DNA of 64,000 nucleotides from positions 25,569,402-25,633,401 of the forward strand of contig OX424567.1 of NCBI GenBank assembly GCA_949152475.1, written 5' to 3'. Position 1 is the first letter of the stretch; each line of letters starts with the position of its first letter. The position numbers were made by a program, and so were the translations under genes. Origin of the DNA: Terebella lapidaria. Taxonomy: Eukaryota; Annelida; Polychaeta; Terebellida; Terebellidae. This document shows, piece after piece, positions 31,546-44,300 of the stretch. The notes below the pieces were generated by a model. That model was given only the letters and a program-made list of their open reading frames with translations, searched no databases and was not told the DNA's origin.

Positions 31546-32260
31546 AAAGACCTAGTAGCATGCCGATGAAAGTGCTTTTCATTTAGTCCATTATGAATAG
31601 TTATCTGTAAATTCGAACGAATTTTACAAATACAATCAATGGGTTTTGAGATATTGAATCAAATAGGTACTCCTTCCGTAAATTGCCGAAGATTTTGATC
31701 ACGATATTAGTATGGGTCACGTGGTTTGGGACGTCATTTGAGGCAGTACTGAAAGTACATGTAGCCAGCAAGGTAAACTGCATGTCGCATATTCATTCTC
31801 GTTGTGTATGTTTGACAATTCAAGTGAACAGGTGAGATGGTTGGAGTACGGCATTTCTTGTCTTGATATTTAGAATCAGTACTATTCATTCTCCCAGAAG
31901 AGAGGTTTGTTGAACTGCAAGATGTCCAGTATTTGTTGGTTTTCATGTGTTTTCTTTTGAATCTCATGCATTTTGGAGTGGTTTTCTATCTTTGAGCTGA
32001 CCGCCCAAATTACGTGTTTTACGTTTTTGGCCAGCCATCAAAGCACATTTTGCCTCAACTGACGTCACGATTACGGAAACTGCCGAAGCTATTTTTTTCA
32101 TCGGCATGAGAAGGCGATTGCAATACTGGCTCAATATACTCGATTATATGTTGCTGTTATTAATTACCAATTAACGCGAACATCTTTTTTATCACCAAAT
32201 GTCCACAATGCCCTTATCTGAACAGGAATAAAACCATATAATGGTACCTTGCTACTATGA
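31546..32260. other. Segment present only in duplication unit A; no gene
   Basis: Unit B passes directly from TTCATTTAA (37254-37262) to TTGAATGAAAAATCACGTG, whereas unit A has about 715 bp between those points. No terminal repeats or coding frame are seen. It may be a deletion in unit B or an insertion in A. Confidence 0.5.
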
Positions 32261-32993
32261 CTTTAATTGAATGAAAAATCACGTGTCCCAGAAACCCATG
32301 GACTATGCGTAATGGATCTACTGAGAAAATCATTCCGGTTATTAAATCGCGGGAGATTTTCCAAACCTGACTCAACTAGCAACGATATAAACAACTGAAA
32401 AATGAGTAGACCCTCGATTGGACTACTCTACGGTGGGGCGGTGAAGCAGGGGTGGCAGGAAAGGTGGTCAGGGGCGCTATATAGGCCTACCCTCACATCC
32501 CCGTTAGGAAAATTGTACAAAAAAATTTTAATTTCATTGGTTAAAACTTGAGAAATATATGATTCTATCGTGAACCCTGTCTGAATTTTCCAAAAATGTT
32601 TTCTGTATACGTATAATTCGTTTACATGAAATCAAAAAGTAAAAATTCACACACATTTTGTATAGAAGAAACCGAGCAAAATTCAACAAGATCGATAAGG
32701 CCTTAATCACTGAATGATCAGAATAAAGTCATAAGAGTATTTCAAAAAGTTATGGAATCCGGAGAATGGAAGCCAGGCCTGGAGAATGGAAACCACCCGG
32801 TCAACACATGACATTACGCAACCTCACAGTGATATCACATACACCTCACACCTTTGATGTCACATTTGTGATGCCACAGGGATATCACAATGACCTCACA
32901 ACTTTGACCTCTATCGTGTTGCTCGGTTGCGATTTGTGTACATATTTTAGACCCCCCTCTCAGGGAGGTCAGACCGATTGCGAGGGAATCCTG

Positions 32994-35900
32994 CAAGTGA
33001 AAGACGGTCCACTTATTCTGATTGCTCGTTATTCAGCACACTGGTCCTATCGGACCTATCCACTACCCTCCCCCCCCCCCCCCCCACAACCCCCTCCCCT
33101 CACGTGTATGATTTTGTCCATTACGAGCTACTAAATGACATAAAACATGTTAACAGTAGAACTATTGGGGTACCATGTTCAATTGTTTTCAAACTGGTTT
33201 AAATATTTTCACCAGGGTGTAAATAATTTCACCAGGGTGTAAATATTTTCACCAGGGTGTGAAGGTTTGCACCCGGGTGTGAAGGTTTGCACTGGGGTGT
33301 GAAGGTTTGCTCTAAGGCGTGATGGTTTGTGCCCAGGTGTGAAGGTTTGCACCCGGGTGTGAAGGCTTGCACCCGGGTGTGAAGATTTGCACCCAAGTGT
33401 GAAGGTTTGCACTGGGGTGTGAAGGTTTGCCCCAAGGTGTGAAGGTTTGCACCCGGGTGTGAAGGTTTGAGCCCAGGTGTGGAGGTTTGCACCCGGGTGT
33501 GAAGGTTTGCACCCGGGTGTGAAGATTTGCACCTGGGTGTGAATGTTTGCACCCGGGTGTGAAGGTTTGCACCTTGGTGTGAAGGTTTGCACCTGGGTGT
33601 GAATGTTTGCACCCGGGTGTGAAGGTTTGCACCTGCGTGTGCAGGTTTGCACCTGAGTGTCAATGTTTGCATTAGGGTGTGGAGGTTTGTGCTGGGGTGT
33701 GAATGTTTGCACCCAGGTGTGAAGGTTTGCACCCGGGTGTGAAGGTTTGCACCTGGGTTTGAATGTTTGCACCCAAGTGTGAAGGTTTGCACCTGGGTGT
33801 GAAGATTTGCACCCAAGTGTGAAGGTTTGCACCCGGGTGTGAAGGTTTGCACCCGAGTGTGAAGGTTTGCACCCAAGTGTGAAGGTTTGCACCCGGGTAT
33901 GAAGGTTTGCACCCGGGTGTGAATGTTTGCACCCGGGTGTGAAGGTTTGCACCTGCGTGTGCAGGTTTGCACCCGGGTGTGAAGGTTTGCGCTAGGGTGT
34001 GGAGGTTTGTGCTGGGGTGTGAATGTTTGCACCCAAGTGTGAAGGTTTGCACCCAGGTGTGAAGGTTTGCACCCGGGTGTGAAGGTTTGCACCCAAGTGT
34101 GAATGTTTTCACACAAGTGTGAAGGTTTGCACCCAAGTGTGAAGGATTGCACCCGGGTGTGAAGGTTTGTGCCCAGGTGTGAAGGTTTGCACCCGGGTGT
34201 GAAGGTTTGCACTGGGGTGTGAAGGTTTGCACCCAAATGTGAATGTTCGCACCCGGGTGTGAAGGTTTGTACCCAAGTGTGGAGGTTTGCACCCGGGTGT
34301 GAAGGTTTGTACCTGGGTGTGAATGTTTGCACCCAGGTGTGAAGGTTTGCACCCGGGTGTGAAGGTTTGTGCCCAGGTGTGAAGGTTTGCACCCGGGTGT
34401 GAAGATTTGCACGCAAGTGTGAATGTTTGCACCCGGGTGTGAAGGTTTGTACCTGGGTGTGACGGTTTGCCCTAAGGTTGGAAGGTTTGCACCTGGGTGT
34501 GAATGTTTGCACCCAAGTGTGAAGGTTTGCACCCGGGTGTGAAGGTTCGTACCTGGGTGTGAAGGTTTGTACCTGGGTGTGACGGTTTGCCCTAAGGTGT
34601 GAAGGTTTGCACCCAAGTGTGAATGTTTGTACCCAAGTGTGAAGGTTTGCACCCGGGTGTGAAGGTTTGTGCCCAGGTGTGAAGGTTTGCACCCGGGTGT
34701 GAAGGTTTGCACTGGGGTGTGAAGGTTTGCACCCAAGTGTGAAGGTTTGCACCCAAGTGTGAAGGTTTGTACCCAAGTGTGGAGGTTTGCACCCGAGAGT
34801 GAAGGTTTGTACCCTGGTGTGAAAGTTTGCACCTGGGTGTGAAGGTTTGCACCTGGGTGTGAAGATTTACACCCAAGTGTGAAGGTTTGCACCCGGGTGT
34901 GAAGGTTTGTACCCAAGTGTGGAGGTTTGCACCCGAGTGTGAAGGTTTGTACCTGGGTGTGAATGTTTGCACCCAGGTGTGAAGGTTTGCACCCAAGTGT
35001 GAAGGTTTGCACCCGGGTGTGAAGATTTGCACGCTAATGTGAATGTTTGCACCCGGGTGTGAAGGTTTGTACCTGGGTGTGACGGTTTGCCCTAAGGTGT
35101 GAAGGTTTGCACCTGGGTGTGAATGTTTGTACCCAAGTGTGAAGGTTTGCACCCGGGTGTGAAGGTTTGTACCCGGGTGTGAAGGTTTGTACCCGGGTGT
35201 GAAAGTTTGCACCCGGGTGTGAAGGTTTGCACCTGGGTGTGAAGATTTGCACCCAAGTGTGAAGGTTTGCACCCGGGTGTGAAGGTTTGTACCCAAGTGT
35301 GGAGGTTTGCACCCGAGTGTGAAGGTTTGTACCTGGGTGTGAATGTTTGCACCCAGGTGTGAAGGTTTGCACCCAAGTGTGAAGGTTTGTACCCGGGTGT
35401 GAAGATTTGCACGCAAGTGTGAATGTTTGCACCCGGGTGTGAAGGTTTGCACCCGGGTGTGAAGATTTGCACGCAAGTGTGAATGTTTGCACCCGGGTGT
35501 GAAGGTTTGTACCTGGGTGTGACGGTTTGCCCTAAGGTGTGAAGGTTTGCACCTGGGTGTGAATGTTTGCACCCAAGTGTGAAGGTTTGCACCCGGGTGT
35601 GGAGGTTTGTACCTGGGTGTGAAGGTTTGTACCTGGGTGTGACGGTTTGCCCTAAGGTGTGAAGGTTTGCACCTGGGTGTCGATGTTTGTTCCCAAGTGT
35701 GAAGGTTTCCACCCGGGTGTGAAGGTTTGTACCCGGGTGTGAAGGTTTGTACCCGGGTGTGAAAGTTTGCACCCGGGTGTGAAGGTTTGCACCTGGGTGT
35801 GAAGATTTGCACCCAAGTGTGAAGGTTTGCACCCGGGTGTGAAGGTTTGTACTTGGGTGTGACGGTTTGCCGTAAGGTGTGAAGGTTTGCACCTGGGTGT

Positions 35901-37974
35901 GAATGTTTGTACCCAAGTGTGAAGGTTTGCACCCGGGTGTGAATGTTTGTACCCAAGTGTGAAGGTTTGCACCCGGGTGTGAAGGTTTGCACCTGGGTGT
36001 GAAGGTTGGCACCTGGGTGTGAAGATTTGCACCCAAGTGTGAAGGTTTGCACCCAGGTGTGAAGGTATGTACCTGAGTGTGACGGTTTGCCCTAAGGTGT
36101 GAAGGTTTGCACCGGGTGTGAAGGTTTGTACCTGGGTGTGACGGTTTGCCTTAAGGTGTGAAGGTTTGCACCTGGGTGTGAATGTTTGTACCCAAGTGTG
36201 AAGGTTTGCACCCGGGTTTGAAGGTTTGCACCTGGGTGTGAAGGTTTGTACCCAAGTGTGAAGGTTTGCACCCGGGTGTGAAGGTTTGCACCTGGGTGTG
36301 AAGATTTGCACCCAAGTGTGAAAGTTTGCACCCAGGTGTGAAGGTTTGAAGGTTTGCACCTGGCTGTGAATGTTTGTACGCAAGTGTGAAGGTTTGCACC
36401 CGGGTGTGAAGGTTTGTACCCGGGTGTGAAGGCTTGCACATGGATGTGAAGGTTTGCACCCGGGTGTGAAGGTTTGCACCCAGGTGTGAAGGTTTGCACT
36501 GGGGTGTGAAGGTTTGCACCCGTGTGTGAAGGTATGCACCCAGGTGTGAAGGTTTGCACCTGGGTTTGAATGTTTGCATCCAGGTGTGAAGGTTTGCACC
36601 TGGGTGTGAAGGTTTGCCCTCGGGTGTGAATGTTTGCACCCGGATGTAAAGGTTTGCACCTGGGTGTGAAGGTTTGCCCTCGGGTGTGAAGGTTTGCAAC
36701 TGGGTGTGAAGGTTTGCCCCTGGGTGTGAAGGTTTGCAACAGGGTGTGAAGGTTTGCACCCAGGTTTGAAGGTTTGCCCCTGGGTGTGAAGGTTTGCAAC
36801 CGGGTGTGAAGGTTTGCACCGGGGTTTGAAGGTTTGCACCTGGGTGTGAAAGTTTGCACCTGGGTGTGAAAATGTACACCCTGGTGTAAATGGGTGGCGG
36901 ATTTGCTGCACCGTAGGTTAGACTGTCCATGACACATTGCTCGGACATTTCAACTTTCATGTTTTTGTTGCGGTCTAAGCAAATAAAATTATCTAGAACT
37001 CATGTTCACAGTATTCTGATACGCGTTTAATACTAGTTAGTTAGTGAGTTTAGTTAGCTCACTGGCGTCGGAATCGGGGGGGGGGGGGCTCTGGGGGGCC
37101 CGTGCCCCCTCACATTTTCGACAGCGGGGGCTCGAGTATGTTTGGGCCCCCCCCCCCCCTCCCCAGATTTTCGCGAATTTTTTTTGGCATGGAACTACAT
37201 ATCACCAATACGACTCTAAAACATTATATATATAGTATACATTTCCAAAAGATTTCATTTAATTGAATGAAAAATCACGTGTCTCAGAAACCCATGGACC
37301 TACTGAGAAAATCATTCCGGTTATTAAATCGCGGGAGATTTTCCAAACCTGACTCAACTAGCAATGATATAAACAACTGAAAAATTAGTAGATCCTCGAT
37401 TGGACTACTCTACGGTGGGGCGGTGAAGCAGGGGTGGCAGGAAAGGTGGTCAGGGGCGCTATATAGGCCTACCCCCACATCCCCGTTAGGAAAATTGTAC
37501 CAGAAAAATTTAAATTTCATTGGTTAAAACTTGAGAAATATATGATTCTATCGTGAACCCTGTCTGAATTTTCCAAAAATGTTTTCTGTATACGTATATT
37601 TCGTTTACATGAAACCAAAAAATAAAAATTCACACACAATTTGTGTAGAAGAAACCGAGCAAAATTCAACAAGATCGATGAGGCCTTAATCACTGAATGA
37701 TCAGAATAAAGTCATAAGAGTATTTCAAAGTTATTGAATCCGGAGAATGGAAACCAGGTCTGGAGAGTGGAAACCACCCGGTCAACACATGACATTACGC
37801 AACCTCACAGAGATATCACATACACCTCACACCTTTGATGTCACATTTGTGATGCCACAGGGATATCACAATGACCTCACAACTGTGACCTCTATCGTGT
37901 TACTCGGTTGAGATGTGTGTACATATTGTAGACCCCCTCTCAGCGAGGTCAGACCGCTTGCGAGGGAATCCTGC
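32994..37974. repeat. Tandem segmental duplication, unit B
   Basis: Follows unit A with no gap. It includes the minisatellite, right flank, G/C-run block (37074-37165) and the shared non-coding block to GGGAATCCTGC. Compared with A it has a longer minisatellite (about 3.7 against 2.7 kb) and lacks the 715-bp segment. Single-base differences are scattered, so the duplication is not brand new. Confidence 0.85.
33210..36890. repeat. 20-bp minisatellite (family 1) in copy 3
   Basis: About 184 units of the same 20-bp family, with the same variant types as copy 2 (CCCAAGTGT, CCTAAGGTGT, GTACCTGGGTGTGAC) and with repeated blocks, for example 34980-35110 resembling 35350-35540. Ends in TACACCCTGGTGTAAATGGG at 36876. 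Confidence 0.95.
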
Positions 37975-38671
37975 TGCCACCCCTATAAAGAACACAAATA
38001 CAGTCCACCTATTTTATATCGCACCCATCTGTTCTGCTCAGTAACTTTTCATAAAGATAATAAAAGATGGAGTGGCTTGAATTCTTTGGGCCTATTTTAG
38101 GTGATAATTTTCCATTCAAAGAAAATTAAATTTCTTGATACCCCACAAAAATAACCCTGAACAGGGCCCAAGGTACACGCCAGGAATGTTCTGAGAGAAC
38201 ACCAAATTAGAAAATTTTCTCGGGGGGGGGGGGGGGGAGGGGCTTACGGCGCCTCCCGAACTCCCAGACCGGACACTTTTCCCACACTTTTCAAATGCTA
38301 CCTACGCCATTGAGTTGGCTGCACATACTGAAATGAAATCATAAGAATTATATCATGAAAATTTATGAAATATACATCAATAGGCGTAATATTTTTGTCG
38401 AAATATATTACTCTGCTGCAGTTATTGAACATTTTATTTCAAATATATATTTTTTGAGCCAAAATGTATGAGCCAAAAAAGTCAGGACCGTACGGTCATG
38501 CAATATACCAACTATTTTGGCTCATGCTATATATTTGTATATCTATGATAATACCATTTTGGCACATACCATTTGGGCACATACCAGTATATATTATGTG
38601 TGTTGTAAAACTGTCTAATATTTTGCCAGTGTATTTTAACTCTTTTAATCCAGTGGTAAGATGAGAGTGAA
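37975..38671. other. No gene; contains the outer right flank of the dispersed element
   Basis: A poly-G run at 38222-38237. From about 38316 to 38395 the sequence (CTGAAATGAAATCATAAGAA, ATACATCAATAGGCG) matches the right end of copy 1 at 20668-20735. In copy 3 the inner and outer right flank are therefore separated by about 1.25 kb (37065-38316). Confidence 0.5.
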
Positions 38672-39280
38672 AATGGTCCTATTCACAGACCCCTCCTCAA
38701 ACTCCGTAGTTCAAACTGACCAATCGCAGCTGCGCGCAATCTTCGGAAATCTGGGGGAAATCCCAGCTTGACCACGTGTAGCAAAACCACTCATAATGTC
38801 GTGTGACACGCATGATATAGTGTTCGGGCCAAAAAGAAACCTGACATTATGTAACAATCGCATATATATCGAGAAAAAGTACCCGTAAACCCATCCATTC
38901 CCCCGTTGAGACCAACATTGCCCGTAAAATCATTTTACTAAGTAGCCAGAACTATTTGTTTACATACACAGCGCGAGGATCACCATGGTCACTCGCACGT
39001 GTTTCCCTCACTGGGATTTCCTCAATACTGTGTTGACATTCTGACCAAACTCGCATCGTCCGTTTTTGGTGATCAACTGGCTAAGAAACCCTTATTTCCA
39101 TACAGCCTTGTTGCAGAAAATGGGGCATCTAGGTTAAATATAATCTGTATTGCCGTCTATGATGAGAAAATGTGCGATAAACTGAACACTGCGGATTTGT
39201 TTATTACCGTTACTGCGCGCAGCTGTGATTGGTCGGCACTCTCGTGACCAGTGGCGGGAAATTCTGTGAATAGGACCATT
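38672..39280. mobile_element. 609-bp inverted-repeat (MITE-like) element
   Basis: The left end AATGGTCCTATTCACAG is repeated inverted at the right end (CTGTGAATAGGACCATT, 39264-39280). Further in, GACCAATCGCAGCTGCGCGC (38719-38738) matches the reverse complement around 39216-39235. The imperfect terminal inverted repeats are about 65-70 bp long. No target duplication is obvious and the 82-codon internal frame looks non-coding, so this is a non-autonomous DNA-transposon-like element of unknown class. Confidence 0.7.
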
Positions 39281-40049
39281 GGAAGAGGATCGATGTATCT
39301 TTCTTGCGGTGAGTCGTGACTCTATTCACCGGGACGCGGTCGGTTGGCCGCATTTCCCGTTTTGCTATCCATGTTAATCATGCAGGCGAATGATTACATG
39401 GCGATGACATCGCACAGGGGCCCAATTGCACCACTTGCAAAACCTGCCCGTAACATTCCGAAGCACTTGCGCTTGGCATGTTGCGTTTCGGAAAGTTTTC
39501 TCTGTGTTTTCATCATTGATTTCATATTATAATATATTCACCACAACCAAATTAAGCACTCAAGCGTGAATCAAAACACGACACGTGACTCGTTTCTGGT
39601 AAATAAGGGAATAGTCGAAACGGCATGCAAGCAATATTGCAAAATTCTGTGTTGCTCACTGATATAAACAACTAAGCGATATCATTCCTAGCGCAACAAA
39701 AACGCGAATGAGTATGAAATATACAATTTCGAAGTATCTTAGATCTCAGTATGCCAATCATGTAAAGATGTATCTGAAATTCTCAGATAATCATGCATTC
39801 GAAGGGAAGCTGCACACAATGTTCAAAGCGCTTCCATTGCCTTTGGTGTGCTCAAAAAGCACATCACATGTTCGCATCTCAGGTACGTTTCTGAGGTACG
39901 CATCTTAACTAAAACCTTGAAATAAAAGCATGACATTTTTTCAATCTTTCGTTTGATGAAGGAAGAATATGGATCTAATTTTTTTTGCTGTCTGTCTTAC
40001 TTGTAGATCATTCTGCCTAACATGAACACAATATTAGATTGGGCTGTGG
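39281..40049. other. No gene recognised
   Basis: AT-rich sequence with short open frames of no recognisable content, between the MITE-like element and the second minisatellite. Confidence 0.4.
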
Positions 40050-41397
40050 CACCGTATAGGTGCGGGACGTGCATGGCTAGTTGTACAGGGTAATTGCGGG
40101 ACGTACAGGGTAGATGTGCGATGTACAGAGTAGATGCCCAGTTTACAGGGTAGGCGGAATTTTACAAGGTGGGTGCCATGGTACGCGATGTTCAGGGAAG
40201 GTGCGATGTATAGAGTAGGTGAGGAACTTACAGGGGAGGTGGAAGGTGTACAGAGTAGATGCGCGATGTACAGGATAAATGCGAGATGTACAGGGTAGAT
40301 GCAATTTACAGGGTAGGCGGAATTTTACAAGGTGGGTGCCCTGGTGCGCGATGTACATGGTAGGTGGAAATTTTACAGGGTGAGTGCTCTGTTGTGCGAT
40401 GTTCAGGGTAGGTGCGATGTATAGAGTAGGTAAGGAACTGACAGGGGAGGTGGAATGTGTACAGAGTAGATGCGCAATGTACAGGATAGATGCACGATGT
40501 ACAGGGTAGATGCAATTTACAGGGTAGGCGGAATTTTACAAGGTGGGTGCCCTGGTGCGCGATGTACAGGGTAGGTGAGATGTATAGAGGGGAGGTGGAA
40601 GGTGTACAGAGTAGATGGGCGATGTACAAAGTAAATGTGCGATGTACAGGGTAGGTACGTCATGTACACTGTAGAGGGAATGTGTGCACGGCAGTTGCGA
40701 GAGAGATGTACAGGATATATGTGGAAGGTGTACAAGGTAGATGGAAGGAGAACAGAGTAGGTACGCGATGTACAGGGCATGTGGAAAGTGTACAGGGTAG
40801 ATGGAAAAATACAGAGTAAGTGGGCGATGTACAGGGTATGTGGAATCTGTACGGGGCAGGTGCGCGATGTACAGGATATATTTGGAAGGTGTACAAAGTA
40901 GGTGGAAGGAGAACAGAGTAGGTACGCGATGTACAGGGCATGTGGAAAGTGTACAGGGTAGATGGAAAAGGTACGCGATGTACAGGGTATGTGGAATGTG
41001 TACGGATCAGGTGCGCAGTTTACAGTGTATGTGGAAGGTGTACAGGGTAGTTGCGATGTATGCTGGGTAGGTGGGAGGTGTACAGGGTAGGGGGAGGATG
41101 TACAGGTTAGTTGAGAGATGTAAAGGCTAGGTGGAAGGTGTACAAAATAAGTGCGTGATGTAAAGTTAAAGTTATCACATTTGATATAGCGCTCTTTTCA
41201 GCCGAACTTAATCCGCTTTCAAAGGCGCTTTGTCCGACGCCTTATCCACTGCACCACTCACTCCACTGCAGGGTAGGTGAACAGTGTACAGTATAGGTGC
41301 GCGATGTACAGGGTATGTGGAAGGTGTACAGAGTAGGTGTGGCATGTACAGAGTATCCGCGTGATGTACAAAGTATCTGGAAGGTGTACAGGGTATA
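40050..41397. repeat. 20-bp minisatellite (family 2), left part
   Basis: Degenerate units of GTGTACAGGGTAGGTGGAAG and GATGTACAGGGTAGGTGCGG. The array is cut by the fold-back element at 41398 and resumes at 46812. An unrelated fragment lies within it at 41158-41275. Confidence 0.92.
41158..41275. repeat. Fragment of an interspersed repeat inside the minisatellite
   Basis: Non-minisatellite sequence with TTTGATATAGCGCTCTTTTC, CAAAGGCGCTTTGTCCGACG and a CCTTATCCACTGCACCACTC stretch. The GCGCTTT words are typical of dispersed SINE-like fragments in marine invertebrates. That resemblance is from memory and the class is not established. Confidence 0.4.
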
Positions 41398-42175
41398 GTA
41401 CAGGAGCCAGGGGCCGAAAATAGGAATTCCGTCGGCTTTTAGTACTTATGGACAAATTTGGTATCATTGGAAAGCTGAGGGGCTGTAGATCACGAATCTG
41501 CCACATGTAGAATTTTGAAATGTATCCGTAACCATGGTAACGAGGGTTGAAGATGACCATCTAGAAACCACTGAAATCGGTAAAATTTACGGCAAAATTT
41601 GCGGTATACCGTTATTCATTGTATGTTTCGGTTTATGCACTGGATTAATATTTAATCCGCTATGTAGATAGAGAAAAGAAAGAGAAATACAATACAACAC
41701 TCTCTTAGAAGTGTTGACGGTGGTAAATCGAAATATGTTACCATAGAAACCATATGTATAGTCAACATTGATATTTAATTAGTTGATAAGCAGTATATTG
41801 CTTCGGATTATGATTATTGAAACTTGGATATGAAAAAAATATCGCCATATTATCAAAATAATTATGATCACTAATGTTTCATGTCATGTAATATTATCCA
41901 CATAATTATACACATAATTAATCAAAATTACCATAGCAACACATGACTGTATAAACTTGTATGGCGAGTCCTTTACATATAAATCACAAATAAATCCCAG
42001 CACAGTTTATTATCGGGTTTAGATCATCTTAAAATGTAAATATATACACAATTAATTTACTCATTAGCTTAAAATAACTTAACCAATTCATGGGTATCCA
42101 TAGCAACGGAGATACACAAAACAAACCATTGACATGGCAACGGGATGAACATATATAACAAAACTGCAAAAGTGC

Positions 42176-43739
42176 ATCACTGAGCGACACGATTTCGTAT
42201 GCATTGTGATAGTTTACCTTTTTTCTATAACAGAATTCCCAGCAGCCAAGCCACTGAGAGATTTAATTTCTATTCATTCACTGCGCTCCTCAAGAAGACA
42301 GCCGCCGGGTACATGTGAATGCACCCTACCTTGATGTTGTAACGCAATATATGCCAATGGTACTTCAAGCGAATTTTCTCTCGAATAAAGGGCGAATTTT
42401 GAAATAAAAATCCTTTTGGTTGGTTGCGTGATACATGTGTTACAGGCCGAATACAGATATGTTTTTTCCCCATTTCTACACAAAATATATTGAGAATATG
42501 CTCGTTTGAGTTTGTTCACCGTCCGTGAACACTATTCATAAAGATTATGGCTGACGAAACACGAAAACAAGTCACACCCTCAACGCTTTACTGTTATATG
42601 GCTGACATCACATCGATGGAATGTGGCATGTACAATATATATCTAAAACATGTAACATGTATGCCACAGGGCAGTGGGAGTACAATTCCTGCCTGCCGCT
42701 CTCAGACGATGGCACATTCCAACCGGCTGGTGAATTGAAATTTCGGGGGTTTGTAGAATTTTAGGTGATATATATAAGATATAGTTTACAAAAATAATTT
42801 TTGTGCAGTGTGGATATTCTGAAATCTATAGATATTCCGCTCTGGGGTTTAAGGGCTGAAAAGCCCTTGAGAATTTTTTGGAATTTGTAGTATGTCAGAG
42901 GATTCGTACAACTCTTTCAAATGAAACATGTTATGTAGCAACTCTTTAACCCAAAGCCTTCCACACACAATTGCCACTTCTGTTATAGCGAGGGGGTGGG
43001 TGTTGTAATACACCAGGGGCACTCCCGCCTGGATCCGCCAGTGCATTTTACCCTTCAACACATAGGAGCAAAACTACCTAGAAATGTAAACTGCATTTAT
43101 ATAGGTTTAATATTCATTCTAGACGGTCAAATTGCAAAGTAAGCCGCTGTATTGCCTTTATTCAGATATATACAAACTCGTGTAGTCCTGTTGTACTTTT
43201 CCTAATATTTTCCGATCAGGCAATATACTGACTTTCTGCAGTTCCTAGTTTCTGGAGTCCAATATTCAAAGCATCATACATGTATGCATATTCCAATTTC
43301 ATTGTTGTCATCAAAAAAAGATTTCCACAAAAATGAACAATCATGTCCCATTTTTTCTTACTAGTTAAGGGATAACCACACTGTATATATTTATGAAGTC
43401 ACTCGCGTTAATTGATCATGATCGCGTACCTATCCTTCCATAACGGAGGACCACGTGTGTTTCGTATGGTATTCCAGGCATGTTGTCTAATTGAGTAAAG
43501 TTGCCAGACAATGTCAGAGAAATTAACGAGACAATCAGAGATTGCAGACCCTCGCCCTTCAGATTTAGTCACTAAAATTAGGCGATAATTGAGAGTTTTG
43601 GTCTTAAGACCATCGGTTGTACATCATACGATTGGGATTTGGCCAAGGAAAAATACAAGAATAGTTTGAAGATTTAATATTGATTAGAACCGGAGTTATA
43701 GCCAATTATGTGATTTCCTTTTTTCCGTTGCCATGGCAA
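42176..43739. other. Centre of the fold-back element, no gene
   Basis: AT-rich with short open frames only. It ends at a perfect palindrome GTTGCCATGGCAAC (43727-43740), where the LINE endonuclease fragment begins. Confidence 0.45.
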
Positions 43740-44300
43740 CCGTTTTCTGAGCCACTACCATAGCACTCCAGCCCTATATCCAGGGTGTGTCCTCTGACAT
43801 GTGTCGGAACAGAGACATGTTGAGTCATCGAATGATGTGAGAGTGTTCCCAGAAGCTTCGTTGCTGCAGCGTTCCGGATGTCGTCCATGTGAATATTCAC
43901 ATCACCAGTAACCATGATCTCTGCGGTGCTTCCTGCCAGCTCATGCAGTAATCCATCGATGTCGTCGAGCAAATGTGGGATGGACGAGGACGGCGGTCGA
44001 TAAACGGCGGCGACAATCAGACGACCTGGTGGCGCATTACTTGTGATGGAGACAGCCAGATGTTCGAAGCTGTCGTAGGTTGGTGTGTCGAGGACCTTAC
44101 ACTTGAAGCGATCTCGATAGAGGACAGCCACCCCACCTCCCCGTCTGCCACCAGCGCGGGGTTTACTGATGATGTTGTAAGCAAGAGGTGTCAGGTCCTT
44201 GCTGATATCGTCTTCGTTGTGTTGAAGCCACGTTTCTGTCAGAATTGCAATGTCAGCTGCCATGTCTGCGGACATCACTCAGATACACGATCATCACCGT
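43740..44300 (-). pseudogene. LINE endonuclease (APE-type) fragment
   Basis: A minus-strand open frame with the APE endonuclease signature of non-LTR retrotransposons: ADIAILTETWL (catalytic Glu), a glycine-rich GGRRGGGVAVLYRD turn, VAAVYRPPSSS, MVTGDVNIHMDD (normally GDFN) and HTLDIGLE. The fragment stops before the SDH motif, and no reverse transcriptase follows. It is unlike the 49113-55203 element in sequence, so it comes from another LINE. About 300 bp of GC-richer sequence to 44600 may be its 5' UTR. Confidence 0.75.

Larger units (their letters stand above)
28293..32993. repeat. Tandem segmental duplication, unit A
   Basis: Starts at CAAGTGAAAGACGGTCCAC and ends at GGGAATCCTGC. The same start recurs at 32994 and the same end at 37974. 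Contents: most of dispersed element copy 2, the G/C-run block at 31360-31450, a 715-bp segment not present in unit B (about 31546-32260), and a shared block with GCGGGAGATTTTCC (32349-32362). Confidence 0.85.

Noticed and set aside
32766..33134. 122-codon plus-strand frame in the segmental duplication
   Set aside because: Made of CACCTCAC/GATATCAC short repeats and a poly-C tract, and it crosses the duplication junction. The same region in unit B is not open.
28519..36960. Very long minus-strand open frames (346 to 515 codons) with a 20-residue period
   Set aside because: The 20-bp family-1 unit has no stop codon in any minus-strand frame, so any array of it is open. Frames overlap each other in all three phases and have no start context, splice signals or unique ends. 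The same holds for 19604-20435.
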